Notes under the pieces: generated by a model
The model's database searches: none
Seen by the model: only the letters and a program-made list of their open reading frames with translations
What the model was told of the DNA's origin: nothing
From: Peribacillus muralis
Lineage (GTDB): Bacteria > Bacillota > Bacilli > Bacillales > DSM-1321
Reading direction: 5' to 3'
Assembly: GCF_001439925.1 (NCBI RefSeq)
Contig: NZ_LMBV01000006.1
Coordinates: 62,220 to 126,219, forward strand
DNA: 64,000 nucleotides
Made by a program: the position numbers and the translations under genes
Part shown: positions 49,136 to 59,243 of the stretch, piece by piece
Layout of the letters: every line of letters starts with the position of its first letter
How positions within the stretch are numbered: the first letter of the stretch is position 1

Positions 49136-49693
49136 TTATACTTCCAAAATTTCTTTTTCTTTATCTTTCGTAATTTCATCGACTTTCGTAATGTTGGCAT
49201 CCGTCATTTTTTGAATGTCATCCGCATAGCCGCGTAAATCATCTTCCGTGATTTCACCATTTTTTTCAAGCTTCTTCAAGTCATCATTAGCATCGCGACG
49301 TACGTTACGTACAGCGATTTTCGCTTCTTCCGCTTCTTTCTTGACTACTTTCACAAGCTCTTTTCTGCGTTCTTCCGTTAACGCTGGAATGGCTATCCTG
49401 ATGATCGATCCATCATTTGAAGGATTTAAGCCTAGGTCTGATTTCAAAATCGCTTTTTCAATCTCACCTAAAACCGTTTTATCATAAGGTTGAATCACTA
49501 ATAGTCTTGCTTCCGGAACAGAAATGCCTGCCACCTGGTTAACTGGTGTTTGAGCGCCATAATAATCAATCGAAAGTCTATCAAGCAATGAGGCATTTGC
49601 CCTGCCGGCACGGATGCTGGCTAATTCGCGTGTGTACGCGCCAATGGCTTTTTCCATTTTCGTTTTCGCATTTGAAATAACTTGTTTCGGCAT
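49136..49693 (-). CDS. frr: Ribosome recycling factor
   Basis: 185 aa, the normal size, an all-helical arm plus alpha/beta head. The conserved [12 protein letters not shown] and [18 protein letters not shown] blocks are present. It splits post-termination ribosomes with EF-G. It starts 3 nt after the pyrH stop, so it is coupled to it. Confidence 0.98.
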   Translation of the reverse strand: MPKQVISNAKTKMEKAIGAYTRELASIRAGRANASLLDRLSIDYYGAQTPVNQVAGISVPEARLLVIQPYDKTVLGEIEKAILKSDLGLNPSNDGSIIRIAIPALTEERRKELVKVVKKEAEEAKIAVRNVRRDANDDLKKLEKNGEITEDDLRGYADDIQKMTDANITKVDEITKDKEKEILEV

Positions 49694-49696
49694 CTT

Positions 49697-50419
49697 TTAT
49701 TTCCCCCTTACTATAGTTCCAAGCGTTTCGCCTAAAACGGCCCGTTTTATATTGCCTTTTTCCATGATTGAGAAGACAATCAATGGAATATCATTGTCCA
49801 TGCATAGTGAGGACGCAGTCGAATCCATTACTTCCAAGCCCTCTTTAATCACATCAAGATAGGAAAGCTCGTCATATTTCACTGCATTTTTGTCCTTAAC
49901 AGGATCAGCATTGTATACCCCATCCACATTATTCTTCGCCATCAGGATGACATCAGCTTCAATTTCAGCAGCACGCAGAGCAGCAGTCGTATCCGTAGAG
50001 AAATAAGGATTCCCTGTACCAGCAGCAAAAATCACGACTCTCTTTTTCTCCAGATGCCTGATAGCCCGTCGTCTAATGTAAGGTTCTGCAACCTGTCTCA
50101 TTTCAATAGAAGTCTGCACGCGTGTTTCAATTCCTAGTTGATCGAGGCTGTCTTGTAAAGCCAAAGAGTTCATGACTGTCGCAAGCATTCCCATATAATC
50201 GGCATTGGCACGATCCATGCCCATTTCGCTGCCTATCTTCCCGCGCCAAATGTTTCCGCCGCCTACAACAACTGCCACTTCCACATCAAGCTCTGCCACT
50301 TCTTTAACTTGTTCAGCAATGGATTTAATTACAGCAGGATTAATTCCAAATCCTTCTTCACCGGCTAATGCTTCTCCACTGAGTTTTAATACAACACGTT
50401 TATATTTAGCGTTACTCAT
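49697..50419 (-). CDS. pyrH: UMP kinase
   Basis: 240 aa amino acid kinase fold. It phosphorylates UMP to [13 protein letters not shown] near the N-terminus, [10 protein letters not shown] and the C-terminal [12 protein letters not shown] are the family motifs. The start is ATG at 50417-50419; GGAGGGTG immediately before it makes the longer frame to 50431 a ribosome-binding-site artefact. Between tsf and frr, as usual. Confidence 0.97.
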   Translation of the reverse strand: MSNAKYKRVVLKLSGEALAGEEGFGINPAVIKSIAEQVKEVAELDVEVAVVVGGGNIWRGKIGSEMGMDRANADYMGMLATVMNSLALQDSLDQLGIETRVQTSIEMRQVAEPYIRRRAIRHLEKKRVVIFAAGTGNPYFSTDTTAALRAAEIEADVILMAKNNVDGVYNADPVKDKNAVKYDELSYLDVIKEGLEVMDSTASSLCMDNDIPLIVFSIMEKGNIKRAVLGETLGTIVRGK

Positions 50420-50490
50420 GACACCCTCCAACTATGTAATCTTATTCGGTTGTTCATCATGCTTCCATCAACATAATGCCAAAAAGTTTC

Positions 50491-50526
50491 AAAAAATAGG
50501 GAACACCAAAGTGTTCCCTATTTTTA
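50491..50526 (-). terminator. Terminator after tsf
   Basis: Minus strand AATAGGGAACAC, short loop, GTGTTCCCTATT, then TTTTTGA: a 12-bp stem with T-runs on both sides, just past the tsf stop. Confidence 0.93.
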
Positions 50527-50534
50527 TTTAGCAG

Positions 50535-51419
50535 TTAGTCTTTTTTAACTTGGTTCATTACTTCTTCAGCAAAGTTTTCTTGACGTTTTTCAAGGCCTTC
50601 CCCTACTTCGTAACGAACGAATGATAGGATTTTTCCGCCTTTTGATTCAACGAATTGTCCAACTTTTTGGTCAGGGTTCTTAACGAAGGCTTGTTCGTTC
50701 ACACAGATTTCTTCGTAGAATTTGTTGATGCGTCCTTCAACCATTTTTGCAACGATTTTTTCTGGTTTGCCTTCATTTAGTGCTTGTTGTGTAAGAACTT
50801 CGCGCTCGCGATCTAATTCACTAGCATCGACTTGGTCACGAGAGATATATTTCGGGTTAATCGCAGCGATATGCATGGAAACGCCTTTAGCTGCTTCTTC
50901 GTCAGTTGTGCCTTCAAGAACGGATAGTACACTGATACGTCCACCCATGTGAAGGTATGCACCAAATGCATCGCTATCTGTTTTTGTAACAACTTGGAAA
51001 CGGCGAAGAGTTAATTTTTCCCCGATTTTAGCAACTGCAGCATTGATATGATCTGCTACTTTCGCTCCGTTTTCCATTGTTTGCTCCAATGCTACTTCTA
51101 CGCTTTCAGGTTTGTTAGCAAGAAGGAATGCTGCCAATTCTTTAACAAGAGCTTGGAAGCCTTCGTTTTTAGCAACGAAATCAGTTTCTGAGTTCACTTC
51201 AAGAATTACCGCTTGGTTTCCTTCTACAACGATTGAAGTTAAACCTTCAGCAGCAATACGGTCGCCTTTGTTGGCAGCTTTTGCAATTCCTTTTTCACGT
51301 AGGAAATCGATCGCTTTTTCCATATCGCCTTCCGTTTGTACAAGCGCCTTTTTACAATCCATCATGCCGGCACCAGTTTTTTCACGCAATTCTTTAACTA
51401 ATTGTGCAGTGATTGCCAT
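50535..51419 (-). CDS. tsf: Translation elongation factor Ts
   Basis: 294 aa. The start [26 protein letters not shown] is the standard N-terminus (UBA-like helix, then the TGAGMMDCK loop). [11 protein letters not shown] marks the core. It exchanges GDP on EF-Tu. It follows rpsB with a 300-nt gap that carries a terminator, so tsf receives either readthrough or its own promoter. Confidence 0.98.
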   Translation of the reverse strand: MAITAQLVKELREKTGAGMMDCKKALVQTEGDMEKAIDFLREKGIAKAANKGDRIAAEGLTSIVVEGNQAVILEVNSETDFVAKNEGFQALVKELAAFLLANKPESVEVALEQTMENGAKVADHINAAVAKIGEKLTLRRFQVVTKTDSDAFGAYLHMGGRISVLSVLEGTTDEEAAKGVSMHIAAINPKYISRDQVDASELDREREVLTQQALNEGKPEKIVAKMVEGRINKFYEEICVNEQAFVKNPDQKVGQFVESKGGKILSFVRYEVGEGLEKRQENFAEEVMNQVKKD

Positions 51420-51646
51420 AATATATATCCTCCTCAAATTAAATGCAGTTTATTCAATCCTTACCCATTTTTGCCAGAAAATACTGTTATTATCAAAGAA
51501 AATAACGAAACTCGGCAGAATAGCTGAACATTCCTCCATAATAGCCTGCCTTATCGACAAAACCAAACGGTCGAAAGTCCATTTCCTTAAAAATCAGCCT
51601 GCCCTTTTCAACATTGGCGTGGTGATTTATGTATGCTTATTTAGTG

Positions 51647-51684
51647 CAAAAAAAAGGGATAAAAGGCATTATCCTCTTATCACC
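51647..51684 (-). terminator. Terminator between rpsB and tsf
   Basis: Minus strand GGTGATAAGAGG and CCTTTTATCCC pair imperfectly around a short loop and are followed by TTTTTTTTGC. It lies 36 nt past the rpsB stop; partial termination would set the S2 to EF-Ts ratio. Confidence 0.75.
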
Positions 51685-51719
51685 TTTTTCTGACTGAATA
51701 GGCAACCTTTTTTTGCTTA

Positions 51720-52433
51720 TTAAGCAGTTGTCGTTTCAGTTGCTGTTTCTTCACCTTGTTTAGCTTCTAAGATAGCATCTGCCATTTTACCTGTTAATAA
51801 TTTAACAGCACGGATTGCATCGTCATTCGCAGGAATAACTACATCGATTTCATCCGGATCACAGTTTGTATCTACGATACCTACAAGTGGAATGTGTAAT
51901 TTGTGTGCTTCCGCAACAGCGATACGCTCTTTGCGAGGGTCGATAACGAAGATCGCATCTGGAAGAGTCTTCATATCTTTAATACCGCCCAAGAATTTCT
52001 CTAAGCGATCCCATTCTTTTTTAAGTTGGATAACTTCTTTTTTAGGAAGTACTTCGAAAGTTCCGTTTGCTTCCATTTTTTCGATATCTTTAAGACGAGC
52101 AATACGTTTTTGGATTGTTTCAAAGTTTGTTAAAGTTCCACCTAACCAACGTTGGTTTACATAGTACATACCAGAACGGATAGCTTCTTCTTTAACAGAT
52201 TCTTGAGCTTGTTTTTTAGTACCTACGAAAAGAACAGTACCACCGTTAGCAGCTAGTTCTTTCACGAAGTTATAAGCTTCTTCAACCTTTTTAACTGTTT
52301 TTTGAAGGTCGATGATGTAGATGCCGTTACGCTCAGTGAAGATATATTTCTTCATTTTTGGGTTCCAGCGACGTGTTTGGTGTCCGAAATGCACACCAGC
52401 TTCAAGCAATTGTTTCATAGAAATGACTGACAT
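51720..52433 (-). CDS. rpsB: 30S ribosomal protein S2
   Basis: 237 aa. The start [19 protein letters not shown] is the canonical N-terminus, with TAGGAGGAACTAAA before ATG; a longer open frame to 52559 runs through the leader and is not coding. [25 protein letters not shown] is the conserved core (in two blocks). The C-terminus ends in a Glu/Thr-rich tail. It has its own promoter. Confidence 0.98.
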   Translation of the reverse strand: MSVISMKQLLEAGVHFGHQTRRWNPKMKKYIFTERNGIYIIDLQKTVKKVEEAYNFVKELAANGGTVLFVGTKKQAQESVKEEAIRSGMYYVNQRWLGGTLTNFETIQKRIARLKDIEKMEANGTFEVLPKKEVIQLKKEWDRLEKFLGGIKDMKTLPDAIFVIDPRKERIAVAEAHKLHIPLVGIVDTNCDPDEIDVVIPANDDAIRAVKLLTGKMADAILEAKQGEETATETTTA

Positions 52434-52549
52434 TTTAGTTCCTCCTAAATGGTTTTGTTTTTCCTCCGCACCGATCATTTTCATGCAGAAACTGTCGAAA
52501 CAGCACCAGCTGCAAGAATCACGGGGCGTGTGTATTAACACCATTTCAT

Positions 52550-52578
52550 AATATATCATAATGACTCATCACAATCAA
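52550..52578 (-). promoter_or_regulatory. SigA-type promoter of rpsB
   Basis: Minus strand TTGATT (52573-52578), 17-nt spacer, TATATT (52550-52555). It gives a leader of about 110 nt before rpsB and lies just downstream of the swrB stop, so rpsB is independent of the fla/che operon. Confidence 0.68.
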
Positions 52579-52585
52579 GAAATTT

Positions 52586-53221
52586 TTATCTATTCTTGCG
52601 AAACTTAAGTAATAGTTCTATTTCCGTTTTACCTCGGCCTAGTTTTTTGGCGATTTCTTCTAACGAATGTCCTTGATCCACCAATGCATCCACTTGTTCA
52701 TTCAGTGATGGTTCCTGCAACGAGGACTTTACTAAATCAGCAAATTCGTTTCCAGCCTGCTTTTCTTTATTGGTTGGCCGAAGGCCTCCCGACGAAAGCT
52801 CGATTTTGTCTTCGACATTTAGCGGCAAGATTTTATCCTCGTGTTCTGCATGGATGTTTTTGTAGGAGTCGATAGCCTGCCTTGTGGCGGCGGCACGACT
52901 TTCCACTTTATGCTCGAGGAGCTTATCTTGGTCTAGCTTGACTTCATTCTCTTCGCTCGGTTCTTTCGCTTGCCCGAACCGGTCTTTTGTCAGATGATGG
53001 TTATTCTTGGCAGACGACTCGGTGAACGCCTTGATTAATGCTTCGTTATCTTCCTTCATTTCCATCAAGTAACCAGACAAAAGCTGCTCCATTTCAATTA
53101 TGGTGGCTTTTTGATCTTTTTCCAACTGATCTAGACGGTTTTGGCGAAGATATAAAATGATGATGGCAAAAATGGAGCATATATTTAATATAAATAACAG
53201 AAACATAAAAAGCACTAACAT
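52586..53221 (-). CDS. swrB: SwrB/YlxL-like membrane-anchored protein
   Basis: 211 aa. One N-terminal membrane helix (about 1-25: VLFMFLLFILNICSIFAIIILYL), then a coiled-coil-prone charged region and a C-terminal helix-turn-helix-like segment (LVDQGHSLEEIAKKLGRGKTEIELLLKFRKNR). In B. subtilis, SwrB at the end of the fla/che operon promotes assembly of the flagellar export gate and full SigD activity. The position between sigD and rpsB matches. Length and layout fit, but the middle is poorly conserved. AGGAGG is upstream of ATG. A 259-nt gap parts it from sigD. Confidence 0.82.
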   Translation of the reverse strand: MLVLFMFLLFILNICSIFAIIILYLRQNRLDQLEKDQKATIIEMEQLLSGYLMEMKEDNEALIKAFTESSAKNNHHLTKDRFGQAKEPSEENEVKLDQDKLLEHKVESRAAATRQAIDSYKNIHAEHEDKILPLNVEDKIELSSGGLRPTNKEKQAGNEFADLVKSSLQEPSLNEQVDALVDQGHSLEEIAKKLGRGKTEIELLLKFRKNR

Positions 53222-53480
53222 GTTGCCTCCTAATTAGCTGCATTTCCTTAATCCGGATGGAAATCTTTTGGTTCACTTTTGATTTTTTTAGCGGTTCGCC
53301 CTCCTTCTGACAAAAAGGCGTCCGGCGAGCGAACTGGAAAGAACAAGCTGAAATGGATTTTTCAGTGTGTATCATCATTTGTTTCACTACGTTCAGTTCG
53401 AACATTCTTTGATTTTGTAACAGTCATTGATCGCGGCGCGGCATCCGATCCCTCCCACCAACCGCAAATGACGTATGATA
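53222..53480. other. sigD-swrB spacer
   Basis: 259 nt with no gene I can support. A minus-strand open frame (to 53405) overlaps swrB, starts without a ribosome binding site and shows no family resemblance. No strong terminator or promoter was recognised. Confidence 0.5.
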
Positions 53481-54236
53481 TCATCGCTCTTGCATCACGT
53501 TTCTTAATTTGTAAATCGCTTTTGAGTGGATCTGGGAAATCCGCGAGGTGGATAAACTCATCACTTGTCCGATTTCGGTTAAAGTTAATTCTTCTTTATA
53601 AAAGAGCTGTAAAACCAATTGTTCTTTTTCATTAAGTGTTTCTATGACTTTAGCTAATTCCACATATAGTTCTTCCCGCAACACATGTTCCTCTGGCAAA
53701 TCGGCTTTTTCATCCTTAATATGAAAGTTCTTGCTATCTTTATCGTCCTGCTCTTGGTCATCCATGGATAGTACATTGGCAAAGAAATTCCCCTGTATCG
53801 CAGCATACACATCTTCTTCCGGTATATCCAATTCGACTGCAATTTCATTTGGGCTAAGGTTCCTCATGTACTTTTGCTCGAGCTTTTCTATTGCTGACTC
53901 AATTTTCTTGGCTTTATCCCTTGCACTCCGTGGAAGCCAATCCTCTTTTCTTAATCCATCTAATATAGCACCTCGAATTCTAAATGAAGCATATGTGTCG
54001 AACTTCAGGTCACGCTTCGTATCGAATCGTTCCAGGGCATCGAATAACCCCATCATCCCTAGACTCCTGATATCATCACGGCCCACATTTTTGGGGAGAC
54101 TGACTGAAATGCGTTGAACATGATAGGAAACAAGAGGGATGTATTTCTTGACTAATATGTCCCCAGCTAGCGGATCTCTGCAATCAACCCAATTTTTCCA
54201 ACATACCTGTTCTTCTTCGATGGTCAGATGAGACAT
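53481..54236 (-). CDS. sigD: RNA polymerase sigma factor SigD (FliA type)
   Basis: 251 aa, the flagellar sigma factor. Region 2 includes DIRSLGMMGLFDALERFDTKRDLKFDTYA; region 3 ARDKAKKIESAIEKLEQKYMRNLSPNEIA; region 4 LTLEIGQVMSLSTSRISQIHSKAIYKLR (with TEIGQVM as the helix start). It drives flagellin, motility and autolysin genes, held in check by FlgM. Last but one gene of the fla/che operon, 124 nt after cheD. Confidence 0.97.
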   Translation of the reverse strand: MSHLTIEEEQVCWKNWVDCRDPLAGDILVKKYIPLVSYHVQRISVSLPKNVGRDDIRSLGMMGLFDALERFDTKRDLKFDTYASFRIRGAILDGLRKEDWLPRSARDKAKKIESAIEKLEQKYMRNLSPNEIAVELDIPEEDVYAAIQGNFFANVLSMDDQEQDDKDSKNFHIKDEKADLPEEHVLREELYVELAKVIETLNEKEQLVLQLFYKEELTLTEIGQVMSLSTSRISQIHSKAIYKLRNVMQER

Positions 54237-54360
54237 TGGACATCCTCCTTACCTTGTATACATTTTGTGATCACGGACCGTAAGGCCGCTGATTCAACAA
54301 TTATCCGACTGCAAGTATTCTTATGATTTTTGAATTTTTTTAACTAGCCCTAAGCCGCTA

Positions 54361-54864
54361 CTAGATGTTTTTTGTTCCTTTATTGACGGTCCTTATATTC
54401 AATAAACAATCATCCAAATTGAATTGAATCGTTCTTCCGCTATTTCCTCCTACATCTTCCGAAATGATCTGAATGTGCAGTTCAGATAGCTCTTTCCTGA
54501 CAGCATCCACATTTCTCGGCCCTATCCTCATTAAATCGCCTCCGGAGGCAAACTGAAACATTTGCGCCCCACCAGCCAGCTTCGCTTTTAAGAAGGGCAT
54601 TCTTGCGCCTTCTTTTACTAAAAGATGCACTAATTCCTTTACAGCCGTATCCGCAAATTTAGCAACGTTGATCTGACCGGACTTTGCGAGTGAGGAGTCA
54701 GGCAACATGACGTGAGCCAAACCGGCAATTCCTTTTTTTTCGTCATAAATCACAACACCAACACAAGACCCCAACCCGGAAGTACGGATCGAATGGGGAG
54801 GTTTTATCATATTCATATCCGCAATACCGACCTTCACAACCTTACCCTTTAACAAATCAGTCAT
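54361..54864 (-). CDS. cheD: Chemoreceptor glutamine deamidase CheD
   Basis: 167 aa. The catalytic Cys is in TSGLGSCVGVVIYD and the His in GLAHVMLPDS, the standard CheD pair. It deamidates receptor glutamines and also binds CheC, raising its phosphatase activity. Its start overlaps the cheC stop by 8 nt. Confidence 0.96.
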   Translation of the reverse strand: MTDLLKGKVVKVGIADMNMIKPPHSIRTSGLGSCVGVVIYDEKKGIAGLAHVMLPDSSLAKSGQINVAKFADTAVKELVHLLVKEGARMPFLKAKLAGGAQMFQFASGGDLMRIGPRNVDAVRKELSELHIQIISEDVGGNSGRTIQFNLDDCLLNIRTVNKGTKNI

Positions 54865-55495
54865 CCGGTGCCACTCCTAAAGCGGCAAAAATGATATCGA
54901 AAAATTCCGGGTCAGGCAATAAAAAGAAATGACCATCAATGGAATCGGCAACTAGTTGATCTTTTACAAGGACCGTATCAATGACTATCGCTGTGTCACT
55001 TTGCTGTGATAGTTCCAATAACCCATAACTGATGGTTGCCCCTACCATATCGATGCTCAGTGACGGGACGGAAGGATATAAATTCAGCCGTGTGAAATCA
55101 GCTAAAGAAGAAAGATAGGATCCGGATAAGATATTCCCCAATTCCTGTAGGCAGGAAAGGGCCAATTCGGCATGTGGTGTGCTATCTATCGAAAAGGTGG
55201 CATCACCGGCCATCTGCCGAATCAAATATTGGGCTAATGGAAGGGAAAGGATAAAAAACATACTCCCGGAGGCATCTCCTTCTATTCTAAGGAAAACGCT
55301 GGCAACGACGTGCTCGGCACCTCCTGCCATCTCCATCATTTCATCGAAGGAAACGATTCGGACATTGGGAACTTTCATATCGATTTTCCTATCAAGGATG
55401 GCCGAAAGCGATGTTGCTGCGTTCCCCGCTCCTATATTGCCAATTTCCTTCAAAATATCGAGTTGGAGATGACTGATTTTTTCAATGAATGACAT
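54857..55495 (-). CDS. cheC: CheY-P phosphatase CheC
   Basis: 212 aa with two CXY phosphatase motifs: LKEIGNIGAGNAATSLS near residue 15 and LQELGNILSGSYLSSL near 115. Both retain Glu and Asn, as in active CheC. It works with CheD in receptor adaptation. It starts 4 nt after the cheW stop. Confidence 0.96.
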   Translation of the reverse strand: MSFIEKISHLQLDILKEIGNIGAGNAATSLSAILDRKIDMKVPNVRIVSFDEMMEMAGGAEHVVASVFLRIEGDASGSMFFILSLPLAQYLIRQMAGDATFSIDSTPHAELALSCLQELGNILSGSYLSSLADFTRLNLYPSVPSLSIDMVGATISYGLLELSQQSDTAIVIDTVLVKDQLVADSIDGHFFLLPDPEFFDIIFAALGVAPDD

Positions 55496-55499
55496 ACCA

Positions 55500-55955
55500 T
55501 TATCCTTCTTTTAACATATTTTCGGACACTTCCAAATTCAAAGCATTTTCCAAATTGATTAACACGAGCAGCCGCTTTTCGATTTTCGCCACCCCGCTTA
55601 TGTATTCAGAAGCCAACTGTCCAACAACCTCGGGCTGCGGCTCAATACTATTCAATGGAATATCCAAAACATCATTGGCAGAGTCGACAATCAACCCAAC
55701 CTCCATACCATCAAGGATGACGATGATGATCCTCGTAGAATCATCGTACTCCACCTCTTCGAAGCCGAAGCGCACCCGCAAATCAATAATTGGCGTGATG
55801 ACCCCTCTTAAATTTATTACTCCCTTAACGAAATGGGCTGCCTTCGGAACTCTCGTAATATGCAAAAGCTTTTCAATCCCGCTTACCTTATCAACTGGAA
55901 TGGCATACTCTTTATCTTTAATTTTGAATACGATCACTTTCATTTCCTGCGACAT
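55500..55955 (-). CDS. cheW: Chemotaxis coupling protein CheW
   Basis: 151 aa, a CheW-like SH3 double barrel. It starts MSQEMKVIVFKIKDKEYAIPVDKVSGIEKL and contains INLRGVITPIIDLRVRFG. It couples receptors to CheA. A 111-nt spacer with a hairpin separates it from cheA, so it may be expressed at a different level. Confidence 0.96.
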   Translation of the reverse strand: MSQEMKVIVFKIKDKEYAIPVDKVSGIEKLLHITRVPKAAHFVKGVINLRGVITPIIDLRVRFGFEEVEYDDSTRIIIVILDGMEVGLIVDSANDVLDIPLNSIEPQPEVVGQLASEYISGVAKIEKRLLVLINLENALNLEVSENMLKEG

Positions 55956-55986
55956 TTATTCCCCTCCTCTATTAAAAAACTTAAAC

Positions 55987-56040
55987 ATGCTGGCGGAAGC
56001 TTGCCCCGATAAGCTGAAAGCGACTTGTCCCAGCCAGCAT
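55987..56040 (-). other. Hairpin between cheA and cheW
   Basis: ATGCTGGC (55987-55994) and GCCAGCAT (56033-56040) form a perfect 8-bp outer stem; an inner AGCTT/AAGCT stem lies within. On the minus strand GTTTAAGTTTTTTAAT follows. It may be a weak internal terminator or an RNA processing site that adjusts cheW expression. Confidence 0.6.
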
Positions 56041-56066
56041 CACATTCCTCTACTTCGTTCCATCCA

Positions 56067-58115
56067 CTAGGGAATCAAGGTATTGCAATCTATGATTAAA
56101 GCTACTTGACCATCGCCAAGAATCGTTGCTCCCGATATTGCAAAGGCACTTGTTAGATAATTGCCTAGTGATTTCAAGACCACCTCAAGCTGACCAATGA
56201 AGGAATCAACGACTAATCCTGCTAATTTTTCGCCCTTTCTTACAATGACCACAGAGAGGAACTCTTCCTCTTCCTGACTGGCCGGTACTTCAAAAATATC
56301 TTTCAAGAATAGAAGTGGAAGCACTTTGCCTCTGAAGTCTATTACTTGTTGATTATGGGCGCTCATGATATCTTCTTTTTTTACGATCGCGGTCTCTATG
56401 ATGGAAGACAGCGGTATGGCATATTTTTCTTCTTGGATGGCAACCAGCATCACTGAAATTATCGACAATGTAAGTGGAAGCTGAATAAGGAATATCGATC
56501 CTTCGTCCTCTTTTGAATCGATCGTGACAGAGCCGCCCAGGGACTCGATTGTATTTTTCACTACATCCAGACCTACTCCTCGTCCTGATACATCCGAAAT
56601 CGTTTCGGCTGTCGAGAAGCCAGAGGCGAATATCAATTCATAGATTTGCTTATCCGTTAGAGTGGCGGCCGTTTCCTTCGTAATAATTCCATTGGAAAGC
56701 GCCTTGTTCAAAACTCGTTCTTTATTAATGCCTGCCCCATCATCATCAATTTCAATGAATACATGATTTCCACTGTGATACGCTTTTAATTGAATTTCCC
56801 CTTCTTCGTTCTTCCCTTTCGCCAGACGTTCTTCAGGTGCTTCAATTCCGTGATCCATGGCGTTTCTCAATAAATGGACGAGTGGATCGCCAATTTCATC
56901 GATGACAGTGCGATCAAGCTCGGTCTCCGCTCCCGTAATTTCCAATTCAACTTTCTTGTTTAAATCCCTCGCTAGTTGACGGACCATTTTAGGAAAGCGA
57001 TTGAATACCGTCTCCACAGGCACCATCCGCATATTCAATACAATTGTTTGTAAATCGCTTGTTATACGGGACATTCTCTCTACTGTTTCATGTAGCTCCT
57101 GATTATCCAAATCATTAGAAATTTGGTCCAGCCTGCCTCGATCGATCACTAGCTCCTCGAATAAATTCATTAGTATATCAAGCCGTTCAATGTTTACCCG
57201 TATCGTCTTGCTTGATGCAGGTTTAACGGACTGCTGTTTTTTCTTTTCTGTACTATCGCTTGGAAGCATGACATGTTCTGCCTCTATTCCCTTGTTAGCC
57301 AATTCAGCAATTTGATCCTCTTTAATGTTGACGGCATGTCTCACCCCTTCAAGATCAAGGGTATGTATTACGATGTTATCCACTTCAGAAACCTTCATGA
57401 TTTTTTTCTGTATCTCTTCACTCGATTCCTTGGTAATCATCGTTACCGTGAATTGCTGATCGAACTGCTCTTCTTCCAACAGTTCAACAGGCGGATGGGA
57501 TTTAATCACTTCACCTGATTTTTCTAGTACTTCAAAAACCATGAACACCCGAGCCGCTTTTAACAGACAGTCTGCACGTAATTCTATTGTAATTTCAAAG
57601 CTGTTGAATCCTTGCTCATTGGACTGCTGGAGCACTGTCCATTCGAATTCATCGTACTCCCGATCAGTCATTTCTTCCCTATCTAGAACGGCAGAAGTTG
57701 CCGCAACCTCTGCTGCAGAGGATGTGACCGGTGACTCCCCTTTTTCTATCACATCCAGCTGATGGACAACCTGCGATACATTTCTTTTTCCATCTCCACC
57801 TTCTGCAATCGACATGACCATCGCTTCTAAATCATCTACGGCTAAAAATATCACATCAAACACTTCAGGCGTCAGAATGATTTGACAGTTACGAATCGCA
57901 TCCAAAACATTCTCCATTTTATGGGTTAAATTGGCCAAATCCTCATAGCCCATCGTGGCGGACATCCCTTTTAAAGTATGAGCGGAACGAAAAATTTCGT
58001 TAACGATCGAGAGGTCTTCCGGGTTCTTCTCAAGAACCAGAAGCTGTTCGCTTGCTGTTTGCAGATGTTCTTTACTTTCTTCTATAAATACCTCTAGATA
58101 CTGATTCATATCCAT
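56067..58115 (-). CDS. cheA: Chemotaxis histidine kinase CheA
   Basis: 682 aa. P1 domain with the phosphorylated His46 (RSAHTLKG); P2 response-regulator docking region (about 160-270); P3 dimerisation (about 310-370); P4 ATPase with DHGIEAPEER and GRGVGLDVVKN; P5 CheW-like domain to the end. The start MDMNQYLEVF follows GGAGGTGGAG; the frame to 58142 is not supported. It phosphorylates CheY and CheB when receptors signal. Confidence 0.97.
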   Translation of the reverse strand: MDMNQYLEVFIEESKEHLQTASEQLLVLEKNPEDLSIVNEIFRSAHTLKGMSATMGYEDLANLTHKMENVLDAIRNCQIILTPEVFDVIFLAVDDLEAMVMSIAEGGDGKRNVSQVVHQLDVIEKGESPVTSSAAEVAATSAVLDREEMTDREYDEFEWTVLQQSNEQGFNSFEITIELRADCLLKAARVFMVFEVLEKSGEVIKSHPPVELLEEEQFDQQFTVTMITKESSEEIQKKIMKVSEVDNIVIHTLDLEGVRHAVNIKEDQIAELANKGIEAEHVMLPSDSTEKKKQQSVKPASSKTIRVNIERLDILMNLFEELVIDRGRLDQISNDLDNQELHETVERMSRITSDLQTIVLNMRMVPVETVFNRFPKMVRQLARDLNKKVELEITGAETELDRTVIDEIGDPLVHLLRNAMDHGIEAPEERLAKGKNEEGEIQLKAYHSGNHVFIEIDDDGAGINKERVLNKALSNGIITKETAATLTDKQIYELIFASGFSTAETISDVSGRGVGLDVVKNTIESLGGSVTIDSKEDEGSIFLIQLPLTLSIISVMLVAIQEEKYAIPLSSIIETAIVKKEDIMSAHNQQVIDFRGKVLPLLFLKDIFEVPASQEEEEFLSVVIVRKGEKLAGLVVDSFIGQLEVVLKSLGNYLTSAFAISGATILGDGQVALIIDCNTLIP

Positions 58116-58135
58116 GTATTCTCCACCTCCACGAG

Positions 58136-59233
58136 TTAGCAATAGCTCATTATCGATTTAGCTATTTTTTCTACATCCTCTATGCTATCTATTAAATTGG
58201 TATTGATTGCCGCTTTTGGCATACCAAAAACAATCGATGTCTCCTGAGATTCAGCTATCGCTTTTGTAATCCCCTTTTGTTTCAACCGCTTAAGCCCAAT
58301 CGATCCATCCATTCCCATCCCGGTCATGATTACCGCTATCTTGGCAAATTCATTCATTGCACTTACAGATTCAAAGAGCACATCCACAGAAGGCCGGTGA
58401 CCATTACGTAATTCCGATTGATCTAAATGGACCACCCAATTCATTCCGAATTTCCTCACTTTCAAGTGAAAACCTCCAGGAGCGATATAAGCTAAACCTT
58501 TCTGGATCAGTTCCCCCTCTTCGGCTTCCTTCACTTGAATTTTGCATAATGAGTTCAGACGTGCAGCCAACGAACTTGTAAAGCCGGGAGGCATATGCTG
58601 GACTACAAGAATGGGGGCATCAATATCGCCAGGGAGTCCTGTCAATACAGTCTGCAGAGCTCTAGGCCCTCCAGTTGAGGTACCAATGACAATGATTTTT
58701 TCGTTCCCATCGGACCATTTTTTTTCGTTTTTTCGTTTTTTACCCAATGTACCTATACCTATTTTACTACTTTTTTCACACAGAGATGGACTTCTTTCAA
58801 GGTTAATAGCCTTTTTCCGTAATTTATGAACATTTGTCCGGCTTGCTGCGATGACTTTTTCATGAAGCTCCTTCTTGATTTTATGTAAATCAAGCGAAAT
58901 GGCACCTGAAGGTTTAGCTACAAAATCAAAGGCCCCACTGCTCATGGCAGCAAATGTATTATCCGTACCGACCTTCGTTGTACTAGATAACATGACTACG
59001 GGGATTGGACATTCATTCATGATCAGGTTCAAAGCTTGCAGTCCGTCCATAACCGGCATTTCCACATCCAAGGTCACGACATCGGGTTTCAACGCCTTGA
59101 TTTTTTCTAACGCATCTTTTCCATTTCTCGCAGTCCCGATGACCTCAATCTCGCTCTCTTCCGCTAAAAACCCTGAAATTAACTTTCTCATGAACGCAGA
59201 ATCATCCACTATCAATACTTTTACTTTATCCAT
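58136..59233 (-). CDS. cheB: Chemoreceptor methylesterase CheB
   Basis: 365 aa. Response-regulator receiver (1-120) with phospho-acceptor Asp56 in PDVVTLDVEMP, a basic, Lys/Ser-rich linker (about 140-175: KKAINLERSPSLCEK, KKRKNEKKW), then the methylesterase with the catalytic Ser in IGTSTGGPRAL, His in VVQHMPPG and Asp in MTGMGMDG. It removes methyl groups from receptors. The start MDKVKVLIVDDS is chosen; upstream codons to 59254 have no Shine-Dalgarno. It lies 10 nt after flhG. Confidence 0.96.
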   Translation of the reverse strand: MDKVKVLIVDDSAFMRKLISGFLAEESEIEVIGTARNGKDALEKIKALKPDVVTLDVEMPVMDGLQALNLIMNECPIPVVMLSSTTKVGTDNTFAAMSSGAFDFVAKPSGAISLDLHKIKKELHEKVIAASRTNVHKLRKKAINLERSPSLCEKSSKIGIGTLGKKRKNEKKWSDGNEKIIVIGTSTGGPRALQTVLTGLPGDIDAPILVVQHMPPGFTSSLAARLNSLCKIQVKEAEEGELIQKGLAYIAPGGFHLKVRKFGMNWVVHLDQSELRNGHRPSVDVLFESVSAMNEFAKIAVIMTGMGMDGSIGLKRLKQKGITKAIAESQETSIVFGMPKAAINTNLIDSIEDVEKIAKSIMSYC

Positions 59234-59243
59234 ATAAGAAGGC

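Noticed and set aside
53094-53405. Minus-strand open frame of 103 codons in the sigD-swrB spacer
   Set aside because: It overlaps the swrB start in another frame, has no Shine-Dalgarno and a composition rich in His, Lys, Phe and Ser typical of noncoding frames.
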